The notes below the pieces were generated by a model. That model was not told the origin of the DNA and searched no databases. It was given only the letters and a program-made list of their open reading frames with translations. A stretch of DNA of 64,000 nucleotides from Lutispora thermophila DSM 19022 (lineage in GTDB: Bacteria > Bacillota > Clostridia > Lutisporales > Lutisporaceae): positions 56,439 through 120,438 of the forward strand of contig NZ_FQZS01000012.1 in the NCBI RefSeq assembly GCF_900142105.1, given 5' to 3'. Position 1 is the first letter of the stretch, and each line of letters starts with the position of its first letter. The translations under genes and the position numbers were made by a program. Below are positions 32,981 through 41,584 of this stretch, one piece after another.

Positions 32981-33313
32981 CTGAATATCCTTCCCTGATT
33001 TTACATCGGTATATTTTTTCTGTGCATCCTTGAAGGCTACCAATATGGCCTTCTGGGATGAGCCCAGATATCTTTTCTCAACTTCAGCCTTTAAATGATC
33101 AAAGTCATATCTGATGCTTTTCCCGATAAATATGGTTTTTATAAAGTCATTTGTCAGAGGCAGTATGGAGTTGCATTCAACATCAATTATTTCTTCAGTG
33201 TCATTATCAATAACAAAGGCAATAAAAAATGCTCCATATACATGTGTAATTGGATTGTTCTGCTGAGACTTAGAATTTCCTACAATGTAAGTGGTATTGG
33301 TTGTGTATTTCAA
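32975..33313 (-). CDS. DUF3870 domain protein
   Basis: This 112-residue protein matches the DUF3870 family, small proteins common in clostridia without known function. It shows TYIVGNSKSQQNNPITHVYGAFFIAFVID, IIDVECNSILPLTNDFIKTIFIGKSI and the C-terminal KAILVAFKDAQKKY. The best start is TTG 33313, six bases after AGGAGGAG. An ATG further upstream would add about 30 residues of hydrophobic sequence across that ribosome site and is not credible. Monocistronic. The role is unknown. Confidence 0.82.
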   Translation of the reverse strand: MKYTTNTTYIVGNSKSQQNNPITHVYGAFFIAFVIDNDTEEIIDVECNSILPLTNDFIKTIFIGKSIRYDFDHLKAEVEKRYLGSSQKAILVAFKDAQKKYTDVKSGKDIQL

Positions 33314-33511
33314 AATTATCTCCTCCTCATAGAATAAATTAGCATAAAAAATATTTCTGTTCAATAATAGTGGCAATATAGCATATATTAAAGAGGAATT
33401 TTTCAAAATATATAGAATATAAAATTTAGATTTTGATAGCCTTACTGGTATTTTACCAATAAATTATCGAAATCATTGATATGTCGCAGCATTTATTTTC
33501 CGTAAATGAAG

Positions 33512-33556
33512 TTCGGCAGAGAAAGTTGATATTATACTTTTTCTACCGAATTTTTT
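33512..33556 (+). terminator. Terminator-like hairpin before the beta-lactamase-like gene
   Basis: A 14-base arm (33512-33525) pairs with 33537-33550, with one mismatch and one G-U pair, and is followed by TTTTTT. It ends 28 bases before the next gene, so it may terminate upstream transcription or act as an attenuator. Confidence 0.6.
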
Positions 33557-33583
33557 GCTTATAAGAATAAAGGAGGGAGCCGG

Positions 33584-34372
33584 ATGTTAGATCAGGATAT
33601 AATGAAAAGCTTTCAAAATGATGTGGGCAATGTTTCCATTGTTTTAAAGGATTTAAAAAATGATGCTTTAATGTTTCAATTGGATCCTCATAGGGTAGTG
33701 GCCTCTGCAAGTACAATAAAAATTCTCATTATGATTGAAGCCTTAAGACAGATTATGGAGCAAAGGCTTTCCTTTGATGAATTGGTGGAAGTTAAGGATG
33801 AAGACAAAGTTGATTTTAGCATCATTACCGAATTAAATGTAAAACACTATTCCATTAAAGATCTTATAACTTTGATGATTATAACAAGTGATAACACAGC
33901 TACAAATATATTGATTGATATTTTGGGGTATGGAAACATAAATAAGATGGCAGAAGACTTGAAGCTTGAAGGAACTGTACTCAGACGCAAGATGATGGAT
34001 TTTGAAGCTGCAAAGCAGGGGAAGCAAAATGTTACCACAGCATGGGATATGGCCGTTATGATGGAAGCATTGTACAAGGGTACAATACTTGATGAATCCA
34101 TGTGCCAAGTAGCTCTAGACATATTGAAGAGACAACAGCATAAGGATCTTCTGACAAGATACATTGCCGATGACATAGTAGTAGCCAATAAAACCGGCGA
34201 TTTGCAAAATCTCAACCATGATATAGGCATATTCTATCATCCCTATACAGATTACTTGCTTGGCGTATTTGTAACAGATGCGGAAAGCAATATTGGCGCT
34301 AAGCATATCATTGGAAAGGTATCAAAGACCGTATATGATTATTTTTCTAATAAAATGAGCAGCTTGAAATAG
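33584..34372 (+). CDS. Class A beta-lactamase-like serine hydrolase, no signal peptide
   Basis: The 262-residue protein has all three signature motifs of the serine beta-lactamase/transpeptidase fold: S-T-I-K in ASASTIKILIM near residue 43, SDN in MIITSDNTATNI near residue 102, and KTG in VANKTGDLQN near residue 206. The region of the class A catalytic Glu166 reads MMDFEAAKQGKQN, so a Glu is present but the usual ExxLN is not. There is no signal peptide or membrane anchor, so it should be cytoplasmic. That argues against a classic resistance enzyme and for processing of small peptides or wall fragments. Next comes an NlpC/P60 gene 33 bases away, also without signal. Ribosome site AAGGAGGGAG. 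Function inferred. Confidence 0.85.
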   Translation: MLDQDIMKSFQNDVGNVSIVLKDLKNDALMFQLDPHRVVASASTIKILIMIEALRQIMEQRLSFDELVEVKDEDKVDFSIITELNVKHYSIKDLITLMIITSDNTATNILIDILGYGNINKMAEDLKLEGTVLRRKMMDFEAAKQGKQNVTTAWDMAVMMEALYKGTILDESMCQVALDILKRQQHKDLLTRYIADDIVVANKTGDLQNLNHDIGIFYHPYTDYLLGVFVTDAESNIGAKHIIGKVSKTVYDYFSNKMSSLK

Positions 34373-34405
34373 TTATAGATCAAATAATTTATGGAGGTGC
34401 TGGTG

Positions 34406-35230
34406 ATGTGCAATAAACTGGCTATAACAAAGAAAAATGTAATACCTTTGAAATTAAATCCTTCTTTTGATAGTGAGGTAGCAGATGAAAGCCTGTATGG
34501 GATGGTGCTTCAACTGGAAGAAAAACTGACAGACGGCTGGTATAAAGTAAAAACCCATTATGATTATGAAGGCTTTGTACATGAAAATGATATGCTCATA
34601 GATGATGAAAGAGCATTAGAGTGGTCCAAAATGGCAGAACATTATATAATTCACAATATAGCTGATGTAATGGCAGAACCTAAATATCAAAGCTACCAGC
34701 TAATAACTCTGGTAAGGGGAGATTTTATTCACCTGACAGGAAAAGAAGAAGGCAGATGGTGTGAAGTAGAACTTATAGACAAAACAAAGGGATGGGTGCA
34801 AAAAGAATTTTGCAAGAAGATGCCTAAGTTTGATTTAGACAAAGAAGAAGATGTAGTCAGGAAGAGTCTCCTGGATATCGCATTTTTATATATGGGAACT
34901 CAATACAGATGGGGTGGTAAAAGTACCATGGGCATTGACTGTTCAGGCTTTGTTTCAATGGCATATATGCTCAATGGAATAATCATATATAGAGATGCAA
35001 GATTAAAAGAAGAGTATATGAAATCCATTTCCATTGAAGAAGTAAAACCCGGCGATGCTTTATATTTCCCAGGACACATTGCTATGTACATTGGAGACGG
35101 AAAGTACATTCATTCTACCGGAAGTTCCGGTAGAGTGGTTATAAATAGCTTGAATCCGGAAGATGAAGATTATAGGGAAGATCTCCATAAGTCTCTTTAT
35201 GCAGTAGGGACAGTATTCGGCAGAAAGTAG
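34406..35230 (+). CDS. NlpC/P60 (C40) peptidase with SH3-like domains, cytoplasmic type
   Basis: The 274-residue protein resembles the cytosolic gamma-D-glutamyl-L-diamino-acid peptidase YkfC and dipeptidyl peptidase VI, which recycle wall peptides. Two SH3b-like domains (about residues 1-150) precede the NlpC/P60 domain with the catalytic cysteine in GIDCSGFVSMAY, the PGDALYFPGHIAMYIG histidine and KYIHSTGSSGRVV. There is no signal peptide. The start is ATG 34406, behind GGAGGTGCTGGTG; the ATG at 34391 is part of the ribosome region. It is likely co-transcribed with the beta-lactamase-like gene, suggesting a small peptidoglycan-peptide recycling unit. Confidence 0.88.
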   Translation: MCNKLAITKKNVIPLKLNPSFDSEVADESLYGMVLQLEEKLTDGWYKVKTHYDYEGFVHENDMLIDDERALEWSKMAEHYIIHNIADVMAEPKYQSYQLITLVRGDFIHLTGKEEGRWCEVELIDKTKGWVQKEFCKKMPKFDLDKEEDVVRKSLLDIAFLYMGTQYRWGGKSTMGIDCSGFVSMAYMLNGIIIYRDARLKEEYMKSISIEEVKPGDALYFPGHIAMYIGDGKYIHSTGSSGRVVINSLNPEDEDYREDLHKSLYAVGTVFGRK

Positions 35231-35253
35231 TTTATTAAATAACAGAAATAGAT

Positions 35254-35293
35254 AAGGTTGTTGGAATCTGAAGAGTTCTCCAACAACCTTTTT
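35254..35293 (+). terminator. Intrinsic terminator
   Basis: AAGGTTGTTGGA (35254-35265) pairs perfectly with TCCAACAACCTT (35279-35290), followed by TTTG. It closes the peptidase gene pair. Confidence 0.88.
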
Positions 35294-35377
35294 GAGTATA
35301 TTCTACTATATACTTGTATTGATTTTCTGTGATATGATATTAATGGAATATTTTTTGGACAAGTTTATGATGATAAG

Positions 35378-36016
35378 GTGATGGAGTTGAAAGATATACA
35401 TATAGATAGTGATTTTATTCGAAAAAATAGAATACCCATTTTAATATATACTCCTGAATGGATACAGCTTTTTTCCAATTTTAAATCGAGAAGCATGGAG
35501 AAGACAGTCAGTAAACTGGAAGGACTTTTATCCAAGCAAAAAAGCTTGGAGCAGGAGCAAAAGGACTTGGAAAGAAGAAAAAAAGTACTCATAAACAAAA
35601 TATTGCATATATCAAATGAACTTAACGAGAGCAAAAACCAAGCATTCGTTGGGCCTTTAGAAGAAGCGCAGAATGAAATTCTACAGATTAATGAGAGACT
35701 GCCACAGATTTTAGATGAACTACATACTTTATATGAAGACATAGATCAGCTAAACGCCATATTGCTTAAGGAAACTGTTAAAAGAACCTATGAGCTTATC
35801 AATGAAAATGAACAAGGTTTAGAAAGTGTCCAGCGAGAGATTAACAGATTGAGAGAGACCATCATGGAGCTTATTCAGAAAAAGGTGGATATGGAAGAGA
35901 GAGTAAAGAGACTTTATTCTTATTTGCATGATATAGTAGGTGGAGATGAAATGGAAGTAATGGATGAAGAAATGTTAGAAGCAAATAATATTGACAAGAA
36001 TGAAATTTTGCGCTAA
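35378..36016 (+). CDS. Coiled-coil protein of unknown function
   Basis: I do not recognise this 212-residue protein. The first about 45 residues form a small globular part (DIHIDSDFIRKNRIPILIYTPEWIQLF). The rest is an almost continuous heptad-rich coiled coil (about residues 45-190) ending in an acidic tail. No membrane segment, signal or cysteine motif is present. The start is uncertain: GTG 35378, ATG 35381 and TTG 35387 are all close to AAGGTGATGGAG, and the TTG has the best spacing. Its last codons contain the promoter of the leuS T-box leader. A structural or scaffolding role is possible but not supported further. Confidence 0.75.
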   Translation: MMELKDIHIDSDFIRKNRIPILIYTPEWIQLFSNFKSRSMEKTVSKLEGLLSKQKSLEQEQKDLERRKKVLINKILHISNELNESKNQAFVGPLEEAQNEILQINERLPQILDELHTLYEDIDQLNAILLKETVKRTYELINENEQGLESVQREINRLRETIMELIQKKVDMEERVKRLYSYLHDIVGGDEMEVMDEEMLEANNIDKNEILR

Positions 36017-36019
36017 AAT
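35991..36019 (+). promoter_or_regulatory. leuS promoter inside the preceding gene
   Basis: TTGACA (35991-35996) and TAAAAT (36014-36019) with a 17-base spacer. It straddles the stop codon of the coiled-coil gene and precedes the leucine T-box leader. Confidence 0.8.
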
Positions 36020-36035
36020 CACATACAATATTACA

Positions 36036-36262
36036 AAAGTGAAGAATGGGAGTAGTAGAAGATATTGAAGCTTATAGAGAGCCATGAGTGGTGGAAAATG
36101 GCAGCTTTAAATCTTTGAACTCACCCAGGAGCTGCTGCCTGAATGAAGTAGGGTAAGACGGTCCCCGCCGTTATAGGGTTTGAGTGGATTATTTTAAATA
36201 ATCAATTAGAGTGGTACCGCGGATATCCCGTCTCTTATATTAAGAGACGGGTTTTATAATTT
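36036..36262 (+). promoter_or_regulatory. T-box leader, leucine specifier, before leuS
   Basis: Landmarks are the stem-I AGTAGTAGAAG motif (36051-36061), the GAAGAT/ATCTTT stem, and the specifier CTC (36120-36122, Leu) in TGAACTCACCC. The T-box bulge sequence GTGGTACCGCGG (36211-36222) is followed by a terminator with an 11-bp perfect stem (36227-36237 with 36241-36251) and T-rich tail. Uncharged tRNA-Leu (GAG anticodon) would promote antitermination into leuS. Confidence 0.92.
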
Positions 36263-36304
36263 TACTTAAATTATTAATACTATAACAGGAATGGAGTGAT
36301 GGAA

Positions 36305-38746
36305 ATGTATAATATTGAAGTAGATAGAAAGTGGCAAAAAAGATGGGAAGAAACCAAACTATACAAGTTCAACCGTGATAGATTAGATAAAAAATTGTAT
36401 TGTCTTGAAATGTTTTCTTACCCTTCCGGCGCAAAGCTTCATGTAGGACACTGGTATAATTTCGGTCCCACTGACTCCTGGGCTAGATTCAAGAGGCTTC
36501 AAGGCTATGAAGTATTTCAGCCTATGGGATTTGATGCTTTCGGTCTACCAGCAGAAAACTATGCCATAAAAACAGGCATACACCCTCATGATTCTACCAT
36601 GAAAAATATTGAGACCATGGAAAAACAGCTGAAAGAAATGGGAGCCATGTTTGATTGGGATTATGAAGTAATAACATGCCTACCTGAATACTATAAATGG
36701 ACTCAATGGATGTTTCTGCAGCTTTATCGCGCAGGATTAGCCTACAGGAAGGAAGCTCCTGTAAACTGGTGTCCCAGCTGTCAGACTGTTTTGGCCAATG
36801 AGCAGGTAATTGAAGGTCATTGCGAAAGATGTGAATCTGAGGTAACCAAGAAGAATTTGACACAATGGTTCTTTAAAATAACTGCTTATGCAGAAGAACT
36901 TTTGGAAAAGCTGGATGTGCTGGATTGGCCTGAAAAGACCAAGAAAATACAGAAGAACTGGATAGGCAAGTCAGAAGGTGCAGAAATAGAATTCAAAGTA
37001 GAGAATTCAGATATTGCCTTTAAGGTGTTCACTACCAGGGCTGATACATTATGTGGCGTGACCTATGTGGTATTGGCACCGGAAAATGAAATAGTGGATA
37101 AGATAACAACTGATGAATACAGAAACTCTGTGGAAAAATATAAAGAATGGGCAAAGAAGCAGACCGAAATAGACAGATTATCAACAACCAGAGAAAAAAC
37201 AGGAGTTTTCACCGGAGCCTATGCAATACATCCCATAACAGGAGAAAGGGTGCCTATCTGGATCGCTGATTATGTATTGGCAACCTATGGTACAGGATGT
37301 GTAATGGCAGTTCCTGGACATGATGAAAGAGATTATGAGTTTGCAATGAAATTTAATCTACCAATTGTAAGGGTTATAGATTCAGCAGATGGCAGTGAGG
37401 CTTCATTGCCATACACTGATTATGGAATTTTGGTAAACAGCGGCAAATACAGCGGTATGAAGTCAGAGGAAGCCAGGATTAAGATTGTTGAAGAACTAGC
37501 CAAGGAAGGCAAGGGAGAAATAAAAGTAAACTATAGATTGAGGGACTGGTTGGTATCAAGGCAGAGATATTGGGGCGCTCCTATACCCATCATATATTGT
37601 GACCACTGTGGTACAGTGCCGGTTCCTGAAAAGGATTTGCCTGTACTGCTTCCCTATAATGTTGAGTTTACTCCCGATGGAGAGTCACCACTGAAGAAAT
37701 GCGAAGAATTTGTCAATACAACGTGTCTTATATGCGGAAGACCTGCAAAGAGAGATGCGGATACTTTGGATACATTCGTATGCTCATCCTGGTACTATTT
37801 AAGGTATCCGGACAATAAAAATTCCGAGGAACCCTTTAATAGGGAATGGATAAACAAGATGCTTCCTGTAGATAAGTATGTAGGTGGTGCAGAACATGCA
37901 GCTATGCATTTGCTATATGCCAGATTCTTTACAAAAGCCCTCAGAGATTTAGGGTATCTCAATTTTGATGAGCCATTTTTATCCTTGAGACATCAGGGCG
38001 TAATATTAGGACCTGATGGCAACAAGATGAGCAAATCCAAGGGAAATGTCATCTCTCCTGATAGCTATATTAGCGAATATGGTTCTGATGTTTTTAGATT
38101 ATATCTTATGTTCGGGTTTGCCTATGAAGAGGGAGGACCTTGGAGCGACGGAGGAATAAAAGCTGTTGCCAGATTTCTAAGCAGGATCGAAAGAATTGCC
38201 GAAAGAGTAATTGAGCTTAGAAATACAAAGAGCAGCAAGCAAATGTCGTCAGCTGAGAAGGAATTGAACTATGAAAGAAACAGAGCAATAAAAGAAGTGG
38301 AAACAGATACTGAGGAATTCCATTTCAATACGGCAATAGCCAGGATGATGGAACTGTTAAATGCTTTATATAAATATGAACAGGAAGTTGAAAATAAGAA
38401 TGTAGAGTTCTTTGAAGATGTTTTTGCAGATTTATTGAGGATATTATCTCCATTTGCACCTCACTTCACAGAAGAGATATGGGAGCAGCTTGGTTATGAA
38501 TATTCCATCTTCAATCAATCCTGGCCCAAATGGGATCCGAAAGCTTTAGTAAAGGATGAAGTGGAGATAGCAGTCCAGCTAAACGGAAAGGTAAAAACCA
38601 GATTGATGGTTCCTTCTTCTGCAGATGATAAGGAAATAGAGAACGTTGTGCTTAATAATGAAGAAGTGAAGGAATTTATCGAAGGAAAGCAGATTGTAAA
38701 AGTAATAGTTGTAAAAGGAAGATTGATCAATATAGTAATAAAATAG
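36305..38746 (+). CDS. leuS: Leucyl-tRNA synthetase
   Basis: LeuRS charges tRNA-Leu. The 813-residue protein is of bacterial type: class I HIGH-like motif LHVGHW in [14 protein letters not shown] near residue 42, zinc-type cysteines NWCPSCQTV and CERCESE, the editing domain with [16 protein letters not shown] and [15 protein letters not shown], the second metal-like region [14 protein letters not shown] in [11 protein letters not shown], and a C-terminal anticodon-binding domain ending in [15 protein letters not shown] use ATG 36305, eight bases after GGAG; GTG 36296 and ATG 36299 are closer but overlap that site. Controlled by the T-box leader and followed by a strong terminator. Confidence 0.98.
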   Translation: MYNIEVDRKWQKRWEETKLYKFNRDRLDKKLYCLEMFSYPSGAKLHVGHWYNFGPTDSWARFKRLQGYEVFQPMGFDAFGLPAENYAIKTGIHPHDSTMKNIETMEKQLKEMGAMFDWDYEVITCLPEYYKWTQWMFLQLYRAGLAYRKEAPVNWCPSCQTVLANEQVIEGHCERCESEVTKKNLTQWFFKITAYAEELLEKLDVLDWPEKTKKIQKNWIGKSEGAEIEFKVENSDIAFKVFTTRADTLCGVTYVVLAPENEIVDKITTDEYRNSVEKYKEWAKKQTEIDRLSTTREKTGVFTGAYAIHPITGERVPIWIADYVLATYGTGCVMAVPGHDERDYEFAMKFNLPIVRVIDSADGSEASLPYTDYGILVNSGKYSGMKSEEARIKIVEELAKEGKGEIKVNYRLRDWLVSRQRYWGAPIPIIYCDHCGTVPVPEKDLPVLLPYNVEFTPDGESPLKKCEEFVNTTCLICGRPAKRDADTLDTFVCSSWYYLRYPDNKNSEEPFNREWINKMLPVDKYVGGAEHAAMHLLYARFFTKALRDLGYLNFDEPFLSLRHQGVILGPDGNKMSKSKGNVISPDSYISEYGSDVFRLYLMFGFAYEEGGPWSDGGIKAVARFLSRIERIAERVIELRNTKSSKQMSSAEKELNYERNRAIKEVETDTEEFHFNTAIARMMELLNALYKYEQEVENKNVEFFEDVFADLLRILSPFAPHFTEEIWEQLGYEYSIFNQSWPKWDPKALVKDEVEIAVQLNGKVKTRLMVPSSADDKEIENVVLNNEEVKEFIEGKQIVKVIVVKGRLINIVIK

Positions 38747-38751
38747 TTTTA

Positions 38752-38790
38752 ATTAGCTGGTGTTGTCTTTAACACCAGCTATATTTATTA
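38752..38790 (+). terminator. leuS terminator
   Basis: TAGCTGGTGTT (38754-38764) pairs perfectly with AACACCAGCTA (38771-38781), followed by TATTTATT. Confidence 0.85.
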
Positions 38791-38929
38791 ATGGAAATAT
38801 GCATTTTTATCAATGACGAAAACGATCGTCAAAAGGGAGAAACCAAAATATGAAACAATAATTTTTAGAGGATTATCAATGGCTCTGTAGAATAATATTT
38901 TTAGTATTATGTGGCAACGGAGGGTTAAT

Positions 38930-39379
38930 ATGATTATTTATGGAGTTGGAACTGATATCATTGAAATAGATAGGATAAGAAAGGCAATGGAACGCTTTCC
39001 AAAGTTTGTAGAGAGATTGTTCAGCGCTGAAGAGTTAGCATATTTAGAGAGCAAAGCACTAAAACCACAACATGTGGCGGGTGGATTTTCTGCTAAAGAA
39101 GCGGTGCTTAAGTCCATGGGAACCGGGCTTCGTAACTTCAAGTGGAAGGAAATTGAGATAGTAAGGGATATGAAAGGTAGACCATTTGTCCGGTTAAATG
39201 GAAAGGCCAAGGATTATGCAGATACCAACTATATTGGGGATATTCATATAAGCATTTCTCACAGCAGAGAGTTCGCAACAGCTACTGCAGTAGCTGAAGT
39301 TTCCATTGAAAAGAGGTGGATGGATCTTGAGAGTATGCTTGTCGGAGCAAATGCGGAGATCAGACGAAGTATCAATTAA
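38930..39379 (+). CDS. acpS: Holo-[acyl-carrier-protein] synthase
   Basis: AcpS transfers 4'-phosphopantetheine from CoA to acyl carrier protein. The 149-residue protein has the magnesium-binding YGVGTDIIEIDRI at the N-terminus, GGFSAKEAVLKSMGTGL in the middle and HISISHSREFATATAVAE near residue 105. Family members are usually 115-130 residues. Here the last about 25 residues (KRWMDLESMLVGANAEIRRS) form an extra tail that overlaps the next gene by 53 bases. Start ATG 38930 behind CGGAGGG; the upstream frame at 38909 lacks a ribosome site. The pair with the NAD(P)HX repair gene is common in Firmicutes. Confidence 0.95.
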   Translation: MIIYGVGTDIIEIDRIRKAMERFPKFVERLFSAEELAYLESKALKPQHVAGGFSAKEAVLKSMGTGLRNFKWKEIEIVRDMKGRPFVRLNGKAKDYADTNYIGDIHISISHSREFATATAVAEVSIEKRWMDLESMLVGANAEIRRSIN

Positions 39380-40886
39380 AGAGTTTAAGATACCGGGTAT
39401 TGTCCTTATGGAGAATGCTGCTTTAGGTATAATAGAAGAGATTAAAAAAGATATGTTGATGAAAAAGCTCCCTAGCAATGGGGAAGCTTCTATTGTATGT
39501 GGAACAGGGAACAACGGAGGTGATGGGTTTGCAGTGGCTAGACATCTGGCATCCATGGGCTGGTCTGTTAATGTTTTCATCTGCGGCGATGAGAAAAAAA
39601 TCAAGGATGATGCTCTAACAAATCTAGCTATAATAAAGAAAATGAACATTCCAATTTTTAAAATAGAGAATACTGAGGCTGAAACATTTGATAAATCACT
39701 TGGAAGAAGTCATCTCATTGTGGATGCATTATTAGGAACTGGATTTAAAGGAAATCTGGGAGGCATATATGAGTTTGCAGTAGAAAGAATAAACAAACAT
39801 CATAAATACGTTCTTTCCATAGATAATCCTACAGGTTTAAACTGCGACACAGGATTCGCAGAAGGAAGTTGCATAAAAGCAGATAAGACGGTTACATTAG
39901 GCTTACCCAAGACAGGGCTTGTCATTAATGATGGACCCTATTACTGCGGGGAACTGTCTGTATGTGGTTTATCCATACCAGAACAGGTTTACGACATGGT
40001 AGGTATCAAAAGGTTCATTACAGAGAAGGATGATGTGGGAAGGCTTGTAAAACCAAGGAAGCTCAATGGACATAAAGGAACTTATGGAAGGATATTAATT
40101 GTAGCAGGTTCCATAGGGATGGAGGGTGCAGGTCTTTTGGCTGCCAAGGCTGCCTTAAGAAGCGGCGCAGGTATTGTAGAGCTGGCAGTGCCTTCAAGAG
40201 CCTTGGAAGCTGTTAGAGGCGTAATACCTGTTGTAATAACAAGAGGCTTGTCTGATGATGGAGAAGGTTGCCTTGCGTTTAACAGCGGCAAAGAAATACT
40301 TACTGGTTCTGAATCAGCTTCTGTATTGCTCTTGGGACCTGGATTAAGGAATACACACCAGGTGAAGGAAGCAGTGGTTTATACGCTTATAAACTGCAAC
40401 AAGCCTATTGTGCTGGATGCAGATGCATTAAATGTCATATCCAATGAGCCTGAGATTTTGATAAAAAGAAAAGAAGCTACAATTATAACGCCACATCCAG
40501 GAGAGATGGCTAGACTTATGAACATCAGCACCAATGAGGTTCAACAGAATCGTTTGGAAGTAGCAGAGAGTTTTTCTCAAAAATACAAGGTTATTGTTGT
40601 ACTAAAAGGCTATAGAACCATAATTGCATCACCCTGGGGGGAAACATGGATTAATCCTACAGGCAATCCTGGTATGGCTACTGCAGGATCCGGAGATGTA
40701 TTGGGAGGAGTGATAGCCGCCTTTCTAGCCCAGGGCATGAGCCTCATGGAAGCAGCAGTTGGAGGAGTGTACGTACATGGAGCAGCAGGTGACAAGGCTA
40801 CTAAAAAATACGGACAATGGGGAATGGTTGCTTCTGACATAATAAAATATATACCGCATACAATTATGGATATAGGGGGAATATAG
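39327..40886 (+). CDS. nnr: Bifunctional NAD(P)H-hydrate epimerase / ADP-dependent NAD(P)H-hydrate dehydratase
   Basis: This 519-residue enzyme repairs hydrated NAD(P)H. The N-terminal epimerase (YjeF_N, about residues 1-215) begins CLSEQMRRSDEVSIKEF and shows IPGIVLMENAALG, VCGTGNNGGDGFAVARHL, VDALLGTGFKGNLGG and SIDNPTGLNCDTG. The C-terminal ribokinase-like dehydratase shows GHKGTYGRILIVAGS, LGPGLRN, DADALNVIS, ITPHPGEMARL and GSGDVLGGVIAAFLAQG. The start is TTG 39327, seven bases after GAGGTGG. This aligns with the normal family N-terminus and lies inside acpS. An earlier TTG at 39306 has no proper ribosome site. Confidence 0.95.
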   Translation: MRVCLSEQMRRSDEVSIKEFKIPGIVLMENAALGIIEEIKKDMLMKKLPSNGEASIVCGTGNNGGDGFAVARHLASMGWSVNVFICGDEKKIKDDALTNLAIIKKMNIPIFKIENTEAETFDKSLGRSHLIVDALLGTGFKGNLGGIYEFAVERINKHHKYVLSIDNPTGLNCDTGFAEGSCIKADKTVTLGLPKTGLVINDGPYYCGELSVCGLSIPEQVYDMVGIKRFITEKDDVGRLVKPRKLNGHKGTYGRILIVAGSIGMEGAGLLAAKAALRSGAGIVELAVPSRALEAVRGVIPVVITRGLSDDGEGCLAFNSGKEILTGSESASVLLLGPGLRNTHQVKEAVVYTLINCNKPIVLDADALNVISNEPEILIKRKEATIITPHPGEMARLMNISTNEVQQNRLEVAESFSQKYKVIVVLKGYRTIIASPWGETWINPTGNPGMATAGSGDVLGGVIAAFLAQGMSLMEAAVGGVYVHGAAGDKATKKYGQWGMVASDIIKYIPHTIMDIGGI

Positions 40887-40898
40887 AGGAGGTCTCTA

Positions 40899-41513
40899 AT
40901 GCTGCAAAAAGCCTTATCCATAATTATCGTTATATTAGTGGTAATATCCGGATGTTCAGTTTCGTATCCTACAGCAGAAGAAGTTTTAGAAAAAATAGAA
41001 GCGGCAAAAAGTTACAGTTGTGAAGCTAAAATGGCTGTAAAAAACAACAAAAGCGTATTTTACTATAATTTAAAACAATATTATATGCAACCGGAAAAGT
41101 TCAGGATAGAGTTTTATGATGATTATGGTGAGCTGAAGCAAACAATGATATATAACAATGGACAATGCGGTATATATCATACACAAATAGAAAAACCCTT
41201 TAAGGCTCAGAATTTTACAGATACAAAAGAGCATAACTCGTTTGTTTCCGTATTCTTGGAAAACTATAAAAAGGATGCAGAAGCCAGATGGACTAAAGAG
41301 AAGATAGAAGATGAAGAATACTTTGTTTTCCAGTGCAAAATCAGCGATGGGAATGAATATTTTAACACAGCCCTGTTATTTGTTTTGATGAAAAATGCTG
41401 TGCCTAGGTTTTTATATATATTAGGAGAAGATAATTCCAAAACCATGAGGGTGGAGTATAGGGACTTTCAATATAATGTTACCATTGATGATTCATTGTT
41501 TAATATGGAGTAA
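40899..41513 (+). CDS. LolA-fold lipoprotein, GerS-like
   Basis: This 204-residue lipoprotein has a signal sequence (LSIIIVILVV) and a good lipobox ending ISGC at residue 19. The mature domain looks LolA/LolB-like: EEVLEKIEAAKSYSCEAKMAVKNNK, YYMQPEKFRIEFYDD, FVFQCKISDG and MRVEYRDFQYNV. In C. difficile the germination lipoprotein GerS has this fold and is encoded immediately upstream of the alanine racemase alr2. The same order is seen here (alr begins 71 bases downstream), so a GerS-like role in spore cortex modification is inferred. The distance from nnr is only 12 bases, with GGAGGTCTC as ribosome site, so it may be transcribed with acpS-nnr. Sequence identity to GerS cannot be judged here. 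Confidence 0.75.
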   Translation: MLQKALSIIIVILVVISGCSVSYPTAEEVLEKIEAAKSYSCEAKMAVKNNKSVFYYNLKQYYMQPEKFRIEFYDDYGELKQTMIYNNGQCGIYHTQIEKPFKAQNFTDTKEHNSFVSVFLENYKKDAEARWTKEKIEDEEYFVFQCKISDGNEYFNTALLFVLMKNAVPRFLYILGEDNSKTMRVEYRDFQYNVTIDDSLFNME

Positions 41514-41546
41514 AATCATATAAATAATGATATTAAACACATACAA

Positions 41547-41556
41547 GTGCTATAAT
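41547..41556 (+). promoter_or_regulatory. Extended -10 promoter for alr
   Basis: GTGCTATAAT contains a TG-extended consensus -10 element (TATAAT 41551-41556) shortly before the alr ribosome site. No good -35 is visible, as is usual for extended -10 promoters. Confidence 0.5.
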
Positions 41557-41584
41557 GTAATTGAAAAGCAAAGGAGGTTTTATG

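Noticed and set aside
33584..34372. Beta-lactamase-like gene as an antibiotic resistance gene
   Set aside because: There is no export signal, and the Glu166-type motif is unusual, so periplasmic or secreted resistance is not supported.
38813..38832. TGACGA...TCGTCA hairpin with a six-base loop as a third ANTAR site
   Set aside because: The loop AAACGA lacks G at position 4, and there is no tandem partner or terminator.
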